DNA of 64,000 nucleotides from Nakamurella aerolata (lineage in GTDB: Bacteria; Actinomycetota; Actinomycetes; Mycobacteriales; Nakamurellaceae). Each line of letters begins with the position of its first letter. Position 1 is the stretch's first letter. Where the stretch lies: positions 1 through 64,000 of the forward strand of contig NZ_JABEND010000004.1 of assembly GCF_013002705.1 (NCBI RefSeq), given 5' to 3'. A program made the position numbers and the translations under genes. Shown piece after piece: positions 1-8,332 of the stretch. The notes under the pieces are model-generated. The model saw only the letters and a program-made list of their open reading frames with translations. It had not been told where the DNA came from and searched no databases.

Positions 1-1
1 A

Positions 2-72
2 GAAAGGTGCTCCTGATTCACGCGTAGATGATCCTTCGACAAGACCAATCTTCGCAGGTCAGAGCACCTTTC
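2..72. repeat. Inverted repeat with 11-bp perfect arms at window start
   Basis: GAAAGGTGCTC at 2-12 is exactly complementary to GAGCACCTTTC at 62-72, with a 49-nt spacer. It could be a terminator-like hairpin or the end of a mobile element lying mostly left of the window. No transposase reading frame is visible here, so the origin is unresolved. Confidence 0.4.
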
Positions 73-100
73 CTCATGAACAACACGCTCCGCCAATCAC

Positions 101-424
101 TCACCATGAAAGCGCGAGGCTAAGACGGACGTCAAGAGGCACTGCGACCCGAGTCGGATCACGGCGGTGTTCGCCAAAGGCTGAGTCCGACAGGCGTCCA
201 GGTCGTCCCCTCGCCATCCACCGCCCGAGCGGTGACTGCAGGTCTGGGGAGTTCTTGGGGTACTCGGACCCCTTGGCGATCTCGTGCGCGAGGTAGCTCC
301 ACAGCTGCTCGGTGATCGCCGGGTCGTCGCCGTCCAGCTCTTCGGGCGCGCCGACCAGGTTCCAGAGGCTCAAGGCTGAGCCCCGGTGGTCGTCATGGCG
401 GCAGAGTCGCTTCTCGCCGCTCAT
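101..424 (-). CDS. Small hypothetical protein, possibly a gene fragment (uncertain)
   Basis: A 107-codon frame starting at an ATG (422-424). The first 60 residues look protein-like, with ...LWNLVGAPEELDGDD... and ...QLWSYLAHEIAKG..., and mixed hydrophobic and charged content. The last 40 are Arg/Pro-rich and look like random high-GC translation. There is no convincing Shine-Dalgarno, and an in-frame stop lies about 40 nt upstream of the ATG. I do not recognise a family. It may be the remains of a longer gene. The rest of the 1-536 interval holds only the inverted repeat at 2-72. Confidence 0.25.
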   Translation of the reverse strand: MSGEKRLCRHDDHRGSALSLWNLVGAPEELDGDDPAITEQLWSYLAHEIAKGSEYPKNSPDLQSPLGRWMARGRPGRLSDSAFGEHRRDPTRVAVPLDVRLSLALSW

Positions 425-536
425 CGGGTTACACCATTCGGGGTCCGCATGGCCACGCGACGCTCACGCAGCCGCCGGTGTACTGGCGCGGTCACCGGGC
501 GGCGCGAGATCGTTGGCCCCGCAGGCCGCATCGCCG

Positions 537-1266
537 CTAGCGGCTGGTGTAACCACCGTCGATCGGGAGCGAGACGCCGCTGATCATTGCGGCGGCGTCG
601 GAGAGCAGGAACACGATGGGGCCGGCGATGTCGTCCTCGGTGGCCCAGCGGCCCAGCGGCATGGCCTCAAGGAACGGGCCTTCGATCTCGGGGCGGCCCC
701 AGTACCAGGCCGACATCGGCGTCATCACCACGGTCGGGTTGACGCTGTTGACGCGAATGCCGTACTGACCGAGTTCCAGCGCCGACACCCTGGTGATGTT
801 GTCGAGCGCGGCCTTCGACGAGCCGTAGGAGACGTGGCCGTTGAGCGCGACCAGGCCGGCCTGGCTGGAGACGTTGACGATGGAGCCGCCCTGGCCGAGC
901 CGGATGAGGCTGCGCGCCGCGTACTTGGTGACTAGCAGCGCGCCGCGCGCGTTTGATCGCCATCACCTTGTGAAACACCGCGATGTCGGTCTCCTGCGGG
1001 GTGGCGATCTCGCCGCCGTCGCCGGCGCAGTTCACCACGCCCCACAGGTCGACGCCGTCGATCGCCTCGCGGATGGCGTCTTCCGAGGTGAGATCGAAGG
1101 CGAGCGGCCGGGCGCCGGTCTCTTCGGTGATCGGGCCGAGCGAGTCGAGGGTGCGTCCCGCGGCGATGACGTCGGCGCCGCGCGCCGCCAACTGGCGGAC
1201 GGTCGCCCCGCCGATGCCACCGGCCGCGCCGGTCACCAGAATGGTGCGGCCCTGGAATTCGTCCAT
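537..1266 (-). pseudogene. L-xylulose reductase-like short-chain dehydrogenase, frameshifted
   Basis: NAD(P)H-dependent SDR. The N-terminal part (from ATG at 1266) shows the Rossmann motif TGAAGGIGG and NCAG. The C-terminal part, in another frame, shows ALELGQYGIRVNSVNPTVV and ends SLPIDGGYTSR. The second part closely resembles mammalian and fungal L-xylulose (dicarbonyl) reductase, which interconverts L-xylulose and xylitol. The two frames join if one T is removed from the TTT at 952-954: AIKRARR becomes AINARGALL. The restored product would be 242 aa, the usual length of that family. The active-site YxxxK region then also reads normally (YGSSK). Divergent from xylulokinase, so a role in pentitol oxidation fits. 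Real mutation and base-calling error cannot be told apart here. Confidence 0.8.
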
Positions 1267-1320
1267 CAGTCGGTCTTCCTCGCAGTAGGGAACTGAAGCA
1301 GGGGCGTGCCGGCCGAGTAG

Positions 1321-1370
1321 GTCATCGATGACAGAACGCCGGCAAGAGTCGTTGACATCGATGACAGAAC
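1321..1370. promoter_or_regulatory. Pair of palindromic candidate operators in the divergent SDR/xylB promoter region
   Basis: GTCATCGATGAC at 1321-1332 is a perfect 12-bp palindrome. A second copy, GACATCGATGAC at 1354-1365, differs at one position. Both are followed by AGAAC, so a 15-bp direct repeat (1323-1337 and 1356-1370) has a 33-bp period, about three helical turns. The second copy overlaps a TTGACA hexamer (1352-1357), though no good -10 follows it. Even-length palindromes with central CG are typical LacI-family operators, and a LacI gene lies in the same locus. The assignment is inference. Confidence 0.6.
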
Positions 1371-1444
1371 TCGGGCAGGCTGGCTGGGCAACCCGTCGTC
1401 AGCACACCCGCGCGGCCGAACCGGGGAGGAGAGCGCGACCCGCC

Positions 1445-2932
1445 ATGTCATTGTCCGGCAACGAGTCTCGCCGTCCCGGCCTGCTTGGCATCGACCTGGG
1501 TACCAGCTCGGTGAAGGCCGCCGTCACCGACAGCCAGGCAACCGTGCTGGCCGAGGCTGCCCGCCCGTACCCGGTGGCACACCCGCACCAGGGCTGGTCG
1601 GAATCCGCTCCGAACGATTGGTGGCGAGCCGTTACCGCAGCGGTCCGGGAGGCGGTGGCCAAGGCCGGCCGCGACATCGCGGCGATCGGGTTGTCCGGGC
1701 AGATGCACGGCGTCGTCCTTGCCGATGCTGCCGGTAACCCGGTGCGCCCCGCGGTGCTGTGGTCCGACGCGCGTGCCGTCGAGCAGGTGGAAACCTACCG
1801 AGCGCTGCCGGCGCCACAGCGGCGCCGGCTGGCGAACCCGTTGTCGCCCGGCATGTTCGGGCCCATCGTGGGCTGGTTGCACCGCCACGAACCCGCTGCC
1901 GTTGCGGCGGCCAGGTGGGCGCTGTCGCCCAAAGACTGGATTCGGTTGCGGCTCACCGGCGCTGCCGCCGGCGACCCCAGCGATGCCTCAGCAACGCTGC
2001 TGTACGACCTGCCCGGCGACGGCTGGGACCCCGAGATCGCCGGCGCTGTCGGTGTTCCGGTGCGGCTGCTTCCGCCGATCACCGCAGCGGCGTCCACCGC
2101 TGCCGGAGCACTCACCCAGCAGGCGGCCGCCGCACTCGGGTTGCTGCCGGGTATCACCGTCGCCGCCGGTGGCGGCGACACGGCCGTCGCCGCGTTGGGG
2201 GCCGGCGTCGTCCAACAAGGTCAGGCGCAGCTCACCATCGGCACCGGTATTCAGATCGTGGCGCCGGTCGACAGCGTGGGTGCGCCGCACGACGAACCGG
2301 TCACCCACATCTACCGCGCCGCAACGGATCACGGTTGGTACCGCATGGCGGCCGCGCTCAACGCAGGCGCAACCCTGGCCTGGGTGCGCGAGCTGTTCGG
2401 GGCGACATGGGACGAGCTGTACGCGACCGCCGCCGAACCGACCCGCCCGGACGACCCGATCTTCACGCCGCACCTGGTGGGGGAGCGCACGCCCTACCTC
2501 GACCCTAACCTGCGCGGTGGCTGGGCCTACCTCGACCCACGCCACGACAGGGCAACCATGCTGCGCTCCGCTCTGGAAGGGGTGGCGTTCGCGACCCGGG
2601 CGGCGTGGATGGCCTTGCGCGACACCGGATCGGACGCGGCGACGCTGCGGTTGGCCGGCGGCGGCACCGTCGCGGCCGGCTGGCGGCAGCGGCTGGCCGA
2701 CACCCTGCAGATGACCTTGGAACCGGTGGAGGTGGCTGGTGCCTCGGCCCGTGGAGCGGCCCTGTTGGGCGGCCAGGCGGCCGGCATTCTCACGGCAGCG
2801 CAGGCAGTTTCGCTAGTCAGCCTCCCACCGAGCACGCCTGCTGTCACCCCGGACGCAACGGTCGCGGCGCAGGTGAAAGAGCGCTTCGACCGCTTCGAGC
2901 GCCTGGTGCACGCCCAGCGGGCCGCACGCTGA
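1445..2932 (+). CDS. xylB: Xylulokinase (FGGY family)
   Basis: ATP-dependent kinase converting D-xylulose to D-xylulose 5-phosphate, which enters the pentose phosphate pathway. 495 aa, normal for XylB. Visible motifs: the phosphate-binding GIDLGTSSVKAAV near the N-terminus, SGQMHGVVL (residues ~84-92, a xylulokinase signature), LWSDARA, GGGDTAVAALGAG in the C-terminal ATPase half, and VGERTPYLDPNLRGG. The ATG at 1445 is chosen because GGAGGAGAG lies upstream and the FGGY fold begins about 13 residues later; an upstream in-frame start at 1328 would add a tail unlike the family. First gene of a rightward polyol operon (xylB-dehydrogenase-lacI-mannitol/arabinitol dehydrogenase). Confidence 0.93.
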   Translation: MSLSGNESRRPGLLGIDLGTSSVKAAVTDSQATVLAEAARPYPVAHPHQGWSESAPNDWWRAVTAAVREAVAKAGRDIAAIGLSGQMHGVVLADAAGNPVRPAVLWSDARAVEQVETYRALPAPQRRRLANPLSPGMFGPIVGWLHRHEPAAVAAARWALSPKDWIRLRLTGAAAGDPSDASATLLYDLPGDGWDPEIAGAVGVPVRLLPPITAAASTAAGALTQQAAAALGLLPGITVAAGGGDTAVAALGAGVVQQGQAQLTIGTGIQIVAPVDSVGAPHDEPVTHIYRAATDHGWYRMAAALNAGATLAWVRELFGATWDELYATAAEPTRPDDPIFTPHLVGERTPYLDPNLRGGWAYLDPRHDRATMLRSALEGVAFATRAAWMALRDTGSDAATLRLAGGGTVAAGWRQRLADTLQMTLEPVEVAGASARGAALLGGQAAGILTAAQAVSLVSLPPSTPAVTPDATVAAQVKERFDRFERLVHAQRAAR

Positions 2933-2983
2933 CCCGAGCACAATCAGGTTGTTGCGCAACAGATTTCGGAGAAAGGACGATCG

Positions 2984-4029
2984 ATGGCCAACCGACAGGT
3001 AGTCGTGACCAGCCCAGGCGAGGTGGAGCTGGTGGACGCTCAGGACGCGGCCGCCGGTAGCGGCGAAGCCGTGGTGCGGATGAGCGCTGTCGGCATCTGC
3101 GGATCCGACGTGCATGCTTCGCACGGCGGCATCCGTTCGTGCCGCTGCCGTACCACCCTGGGCACGAGATCGTCGGGGTGGTCACCGAACTCAATGGAAC
3201 CAGCGACGCGGTGACGGTCGGGCAGCGCGTCGTCATCGAGCCGATCCTGGCCTGCGGCACGTGCAAGTACTGCCAGGACGGCCGGTACAACCTGTGCGCC
3301 ACCATGATCTTCTTCGGCTGCACCGCCCCTGACGGCGGAATGGCGGACGAGTTCACCGTCCCGATCGACCGGCTCGTACCCGTCCCTGACGACCTGACGG
3401 ACGAACAGGCCGCGCTGATCGAGCCGCTGTCCACTCCGGTGCACGCGACCGCGCTGGCCGGTCCCGATCTGTCCGGAAAGACGGTGGCCATTCTCGGGTC
3501 AGGGACCATCGGACTGCTCACCCTGGCCGCCGCCCGCCGCCGCGGCGCCGCTCGCATCGTGATGACCGATGCCCTTGCGCCCAAACGAGAATTGGCGCTG
3601 CGGCTGGGCGCGGACGCCGTGTTCGACGCCACCGCCGACGACGTGGTTGACGCCGTGCGTGCCGACCTCGGCACCAGCGCCGACGTGGTCTTCGACTGCG
3701 TCGCCATCCAGCCCACCGTCGACCAGGCGATCGCGATGGCCACCAAAGGCGGAACCTTTGTGGTGGTAGGGGTTCCGGCTGCACCGGTCACGATTCCGTT
3801 GCCGGAGATCCAGGACCTGCAGATCCGCATCCAGGGCAGCGCCACCTACACCCGGCAGGACTACCTCGAATCCATCGCGATGCTGCAGGCCGGCACGGTT
3901 CGCGCTGAAGACTTCATCACCGCCCAGTACCCGCTGGCCCGAGCGGCAGAGGCCTTCGCCGACGCCTCCAGCGGGCAGCAGGTCAAGGTGCTGGTGCGCG
4001 CCGATTCCGCCGCCGCGCCGACTGCCTGA
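2984..4029 (+). pseudogene. Zinc-dependent medium-chain (sorbitol/xylitol-type) dehydrogenase, frameshifted
   Basis: MDR-superfamily NAD(P)-dependent polyol dehydrogenase. The first frame (ATG 2984, preceded by GGAGAAAGGA) gives VGICGSDVHASHG, containing the catalytic zinc Cys. The second frame continues as HPFVPLPYHPGHEIVGVV with the zinc-ligand HE pair, then CGTCKYCQDGRYNLC, the structural-zinc cysteines, and the nucleotide-binding GSGTIGLL. The frames join if one base is restored within 3125-3129 (expected ...HGRHPF...), giving 348 aa, the usual family length. Lies 51 nt after xylB in the same orientation. Likely substrate is a pentitol or hexitol. It is the second frameshift in this small locus, so either sequence error or gene decay. 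Confidence 0.8.
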
Positions 4030-4068
4030 GCATCACCACATGTGCACCAGCGCAAAGGGTCTCGTCCA

Positions 4069-5208
4069 ATGCCGACGATGAAAGACGTCGCCGAGCTGGC
4101 CGGCGTCTCCGCCAAGACGGTCTCCCGGGTGTTCAACAACGACCGCTACATCTCCGACGACGTGCGCGGCCGGGTGGAAGCCGCCATCGCCGAGCTCGGC
4201 TATGTGATGGACACCGCGGCCCGAACCCTGCGCTCGGGACGGGACAAGGCCATCGGGGTGGCCGTGCCCGACCTCGCCGATCCCTTCTTCGCCGGAGTCG
4301 TCCGCGGCATCGAATCGGCGGCCCGGCAACACGATACGGCCGTCCTGGTCAGCAGCCTCGGCGATACCGCAGAGCGCGAGCGGGCCGCCGTGCAGGCCTT
4401 GCTCGGCCGCCGCGTCGCCGGGCTGATCGTCGCGCCGACCGGTGGCGATCAGAGCTATCTCCGCCCGTGGGCGCGGCAGCTCCCACTGGTCTTCGTTGAC
4501 CGGCCCGCCGACACCGTCAAGGCGGACGGCGTGATCTCCGACGACGAGACCGCCGCGGCGGCTGCCGTGCAGCGGCTGCTGAACGCCGGCCATCGCCGGA
4601 TCGCTGTTGCCCGACCCGATCTCGACGTGGTCACGGTGCAGCGCCGGCTGCGGGGCTATCGGGCCGCGCTGTCGGCCGCCGGGCTTTCCATGGAACCGAG
4701 CCTGCAGCTGGCCATCGGACCCGACCTGGAGGCGACCCGCACCGCCGTCACCGATCTGCTGGCCCAGACACCGCCGCCCACTGCGTTGTTCGCGGCCAGC
4801 AGCCGGGTTGCCGTTGACGTGGTCGCCGTGACCCACGAGCTCGACCGCACCGATCTGGCGATCGTCAGCTTCGGTGATTTCGACATGGCCGCCGCGTTGC
4901 GGCCGTCGATCACCGCGATCGATCAACGACCCATCGAACTCGGGCAGGCCGCCGCCGAACGCATCTTCCACCGGCTGGACAAACCCGGGTCCCGGCTGCG
5001 CAGGAACATCCTGTTCGAGCTGTCGATCATCGAGCGACAATCCAGCCGGCCGGCCCCGGTGCTGGCCCACCGGCCGCGCAGCACCGAGCGAGCCTCCACC
5101 ACCGGGCGCAGCAACCACCAGCGCAGCAGCAACCAAACCACCAAGCACAACACCAGCCAGCAAAGCACCAGCCAGCAACGCAGCAGCAAAGGACGCAAAC
5201 GTGCCTGA
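4069..5208 (+). CDS. LacI-family transcriptional regulator
   Basis: Repressor of the LacI/GalR type, probably sensing a sugar or polyol. The N-terminal helix-turn-helix and hinge are clear (MKDVAELAGVSAKTVSRVFN, then AARTLRSGRDKAIGV), followed by a type-I periplasmic-binding-protein-like sensor domain (VPDLADPFFAGVV, FVDRPADTV, FGDFDMAAALRPSITAI). The ATG at 4069 is chosen over a GTG at 4042 because AAAGGG precedes it and the HTH starts three residues in. The last ~45 residues are an unusual Ser/Gln/Thr/Asn tail encoded by short repeats and absent from typical LacI proteins. The stop overlaps the next start by 8 nt, implying co-transcription. It may bind the ATCGAT palindromes at 1321, 1354 and 13079. 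Confidence 0.93.
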   Translation: MPTMKDVAELAGVSAKTVSRVFNNDRYISDDVRGRVEAAIAELGYVMDTAARTLRSGRDKAIGVAVPDLADPFFAGVVRGIESAARQHDTAVLVSSLGDTAERERAAVQALLGRRVAGLIVAPTGGDQSYLRPWARQLPLVFVDRPADTVKADGVISDDETAAAAAVQRLLNAGHRRIAVARPDLDVVTVQRRLRGYRAALSAAGLSMEPSLQLAIGPDLEATRTAVTDLLAQTPPPTALFAASSRVAVDVVAVTHELDRTDLAIVSFGDFDMAAALRPSITAIDQRPIELGQAAAERIFHRLDKPGSRLRRNILFELSIIERQSSRPAPVLAHRPRSTERASTTGRSNHQRSSNQTTKHNTSQQSTSQQRSSKGRKRA

Positions 5209-6685
5209 CCCGACCACCGCCGAGAAGCTGGCCGAATGGCGGGAGCGAGCCGCGCCGCATGTCCGGCTGCCAGGGTACGAGCGCGGCGCGGTGACGCCGA
5301 AGATCGCGCACTTCGGGGTCGGCAACTTCTTCCGGGTGCACGCCGCCAGGTACCTGGACGACTGCCTGCACGTGCCCGGTCAAACCGACTGGGGCATCAT
5401 CGGTATCGGCGTTCTCGACTCGCCGCAGTCCCGCGCGAAGGCCGCGGCCTACGCCGATCAGGACGGCCTCTACACCGTCACCGAGTACGCCCCGGACGGC
5501 GCCGCAACGGCGCGCGTCATCGGCGCGATGATCGACTACCTGTACGCGCCCGACGACCCTGCCGCCGTCGTCGACACCCTGGCCGGCCCGAACATCAGAA
5601 TCGTCTCACTCACCCTCACCGAGGGCGGCTACTTCCAGGACCAGACGACCGGCACCTTCGATGCTGCGCATCCCGATATCCGAGCGGACGTGCAAAGCAC
5701 CGCTCCACGAACGGCTTTCGGGATGATCGTCGCAGCGCTGCGCCGCCGCCGAGCGGGCGGCGTCGCGCCCTTCACCGTGCTGTCCTGCGACAACCTGCGT
5801 GGCAACGGCGACACCGCACGCCAAGCGGTGGTCGGCTATGCCGCGCAGATCGACCCGGAGCTGGCCCGCTGGATCGACGCCGAGTTGTCCTTTCCCAACA
5901 GCATGGTCGACCGCATCGCACCGAGCGTCACCCCGGCCATCCGAGACCGGGTGAACGCGGCCACCGGCCTGCCCGACGCGCTGCCGGCCATCGCCGAAAC
6001 CTTCAGCCAATGGGTTGTGCAGGACAGGTTTTCGGCCGGCCGTCCCCGGCTCGACGAGGTCGGCGTCGAACTCCGCGATGACGTCGCGCTGTTCGAAGCG
6101 GTGAAGGGTCGCATCCTCAACGCCAGCCACATGCTGCTGGCCTACCCGGCGATTCTGGCTGGCCACCGACTGGTGCACGACGCCATGGCCGACCCGCGAT
6201 TCCCGTTGCTGTTGCGACGGTTCCTGCAGTTGGACGTGTTGCCGTTCGTGCAGGGGCCGGCCGGGCTCGCGCTGGGAACGTACATCGAGAACACGCTGGA
6301 ACGCTTCGGGAACCCGGCCGTCGGCGACCAGCTGCTGCGGATCGCCGCCGACGGCGCGTCGAAGATCCCGACATTCCACGCCCGCACCACAGAACTGTTG
6401 CTGCACAACGGAGCTGACCCGATTCGCGAGGCGTTCCTGCTGGCCGCCTATCGCCGCTCGTTGCGTGGTGTGGACGAACACGGGCAGCGGTTCGACGTCA
6501 CCGAGCCGGCGCTCAACGCCGCCGACCGAGATCTGCTGGGCGGCACCGATCCGCTCGACGCGCTGAAGGCAACACCCTTTGCGGCGCTGCGGCTCTGGGA
6601 GCAACCGGCCTTCATCGACGCCTATCTGGCCATGGTGGACAGCATCGACGACGAGGGGATCGACGCAGCATTGCGGCGAACGTAG
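5201..6685 (+). CDS. Mannitol/D-arabinitol dehydrogenase-family oxidoreductase
   Basis: Long-chain polyol dehydrogenase (mannitol 2-dehydrogenase / fructuronate reductase / D-arabinitol 4-dehydrogenase family), NAD-dependent and zinc-independent. The N-terminal Rossmann domain starts near HFGVGNFFRVHAARYLDD; the C-terminal domain has KGRILNASH, where K, N and H occupy the catalytic Lys-x4-Asn-x2-His spacing of Pseudomonas mannitol 2-dehydrogenase. 494 aa, normal length. The GTG at 5201 is preceded by AAAGGA and overlaps the lacI stop. Beside a xylulokinase, oxidation of D-arabinitol to D-xylulose is the most coherent reaction, but mannitol-to-fructose is equally possible from sequence. Confidence 0.88.
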   Translation: MPDPTTAEKLAEWRERAAPHVRLPGYERGAVTPKIAHFGVGNFFRVHAARYLDDCLHVPGQTDWGIIGIGVLDSPQSRAKAAAYADQDGLYTVTEYAPDGAATARVIGAMIDYLYAPDDPAAVVDTLAGPNIRIVSLTLTEGGYFQDQTTGTFDAAHPDIRADVQSTAPRTAFGMIVAALRRRRAGGVAPFTVLSCDNLRGNGDTARQAVVGYAAQIDPELARWIDAELSFPNSMVDRIAPSVTPAIRDRVNAATGLPDALPAIAETFSQWVVQDRFSAGRPRLDEVGVELRDDVALFEAVKGRILNASHMLLAYPAILAGHRLVHDAMADPRFPLLLRRFLQLDVLPFVQGPAGLALGTYIENTLERFGNPAVGDQLLRIAADGASKIPTFHARTTELLLHNGADPIREAFLLAAYRRSLRGVDEHGQRFDVTEPALNAADRDLLGGTDPLDALKATPFAALRLWEQPAFIDAYLAMVDSIDDEGIDAALRRT

Positions 6686-6697
6686 GCCGCTGCCTGC

Positions 6698-6735
6698 CGC
6701 ACGTCACAGCCGAGTTCGCACGTCACAGCCCAGTT
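6698..6735. repeat. 19-bp tandem duplication just after a stop codon
   Basis: Two 19-bp copies of CGCACGTCACAGCC(G/C)AGTT, head to tail, beginning 13 nt after the polyol dehydrogenase stop. They differ at one base. One of several short tandem repeats at gene ends in this window. Confidence 0.7.
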
Positions 6736-6840
6736 CGTCAACGAATCCGGTGGTGACGCGCAATGTCGGCTGTGAGGTGCCGACCGGATCGATGCGGGTC
6801 GGCCTGCGCTCCGGCCGGTGCCCGTGCTATCGGTGGAGAC

Positions 6841-8112
6841 ATGACCTCGACCTCTGGACCAGCGAATGCACCGACGCCTTCCGCTCCCGCGACTTCTGCA
6901 CCCGCGACCTCTGAACCTGCGACCGCACCGACGCCTTCCGCACCGGCCGGGTCGGCGCTCTTCCCCGCGGGATTGCAGGATCCGGCGAGTGAACTGGCTG
7001 CCGAGGCGGTCGAGCGCGCGGAGGCCGCGGTCAGCTCGGACGACAGGGTCGGCGCCACGCTCTGCTGGTTGCCCGAGCTCGGGCGCCGCGCCGCAACTCC
7101 CGGGTCCGGCCGGACGCTGCAGCTGTGGGACGTGTTGGCGCGATTGGCGTCCGTCGACCTGGTCGTTGCCCGCACCGTGGAGCCCCACCTGGACGCAGTG
7201 GCCATCCTCGGCCAGCTGCCCGAGCCGGCCCAGCTCGACCCGATCGGTGTCGGTACCGACACCACCTGGGGCGTCTACGCCGCGGAAGGACCTGGTCAGC
7301 GGGTCACCGCCCGCGACCATGACGGGACGGTGCTGCTGGACGGCAGCAAACCCTGGTGTTCGCTGGCCGGCCGGCTCTCGCATGCGCTGGTCACCGCCTG
7401 GACGGACGACACCACCCGCGGGCTGTTCGCGGTGCCGCTGCGGCATGCCGGCGTGCGGGTCGAGGCGGCGGACAACTGGGTCGCCCGCGGCATGGCCGAT
7501 CTGCCGTCGGTCGGAGTGGAACTCGACGGCGTCCCCGCGGTGCCGATCGGCGGGCCCGGTTGGTACCTGCGGCGTCCGGGGTTCTGGTGGGGTGGCGTCG
7601 GGGTGGCCGCCTGCTGGTACGGGGGAGCGGTGGGGGTCGCGCAGCGGCTGGCGCCCCGGCCCGGCCGGGAACCCGACCAGCTCCGTCAGCTGCAGATCGG
7701 TGCGGTTGATGTCGCGCTCTTCGCGGCACGCACCGCGCTGCAACGGGCGGCGTCCGAGATCGACCAACAGGCGTCCGGCACCGGTCAGCAGGCGACAGAC
7801 CTCGACCGGCTGGCCGCCGACAACGACCGGCTGGCCGCAGCCAACGACCCCACAGCGGGCACCGATGGCGGTCCGCGCGATTCCGCCCGCGGCGGTGAGA
7901 TGCAGGCGCGCCGGGTGCGCACCCTGGTGCGCAGGGCCGCCGACGAGGTGCTCGAGCGAACGTCACGGGAGACCGGGCCCGGGCCATTGGCGACCGACGA
8001 GCGGCACGCCCGCAGGGTCGCCGACCTGCACTTGTACCTGCGGCAGGACCACGGCGAGCGGGACGAGGCCGGGCTGGGGCGGCTGCTGACGGATGCGGTG
8101 TCGGCCGGGTAA
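6841..8112 (+). CDS. Acyl-CoA dehydrogenase-like flavoprotein
   Basis: 423 aa. The central part has the look of the acyl-CoA dehydrogenase middle beta domain (LLDGSKPWCSLAGRLSHALVT, then ARGMADLPSVGVELDGVP), and the C-terminus resembles the helical FAD/substrate domain (RTSRETGPGPLATDERHARRVADLHLYLRQDHGERD). Likely FAD-dependent oxidation of an acyl-CoA or related thioester; the substrate is unknown. Two oddities: an Ala/Pro/Thr-rich N-terminal ~35 residues, and an Asp/Gln/Ala low-complexity insert around residues 305-345 with a repeated DRLAADNDRLAAAND pattern. The ATG at 6841 follows GGTGGAGAC. It stands alone between the polyol operon and fdhA, so context gives no pathway. Confidence 0.72.
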   Translation: MTSTSGPANAPTPSAPATSAPATSEPATAPTPSAPAGSALFPAGLQDPASELAAEAVERAEAAVSSDDRVGATLCWLPELGRRAATPGSGRTLQLWDVLARLASVDLVVARTVEPHLDAVAILGQLPEPAQLDPIGVGTDTTWGVYAAEGPGQRVTARDHDGTVLLDGSKPWCSLAGRLSHALVTAWTDDTTRGLFAVPLRHAGVRVEAADNWVARGMADLPSVGVELDGVPAVPIGGPGWYLRRPGFWWGGVGVAACWYGGAVGVAQRLAPRPGREPDQLRQLQIGAVDVALFAARTALQRAASEIDQQASGTGQQATDLDRLAADNDRLAAANDPTAGTDGGPRDSARGGEMQARRVRTLVRRAADEVLERTSRETGPGPLATDERHARRVADLHLYLRQDHGERDEAGLGRLLTDAVSAG

Positions 8113-8332
8113 CCCGCCCGCCGGCGTCAAGCATCCGAAAGACGCCGAAAGACGCCGGAATGCGCTGAGAAGTGCCGGACACGCCGGAAAATGCTTGTCG
8201 CGCAACACCATCGACCACGGCGGCGGAGTGCGCCGGCAGGCTCACAGGCGGATCTCATCGAGCGGGGATAGCCTGAGCGGACTCCCGGGCGTCCAGGAGA
8301 AAAGCGCCCGGCACGATCAAAGGAGATCGTCC

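Noticed and set aside
1-120. Possible end of an insertion sequence
   Set aside because: Only an 11-bp inverted repeat is visible; no transposase frame or target duplication can be shown, so it is reported as a repeat only.
1328-1444. Longer N-terminus for xylulokinase
   Set aside because: It covers the palindrome pair and lacks family similarity; the ATG at 1445 has a good ribosome-binding site.
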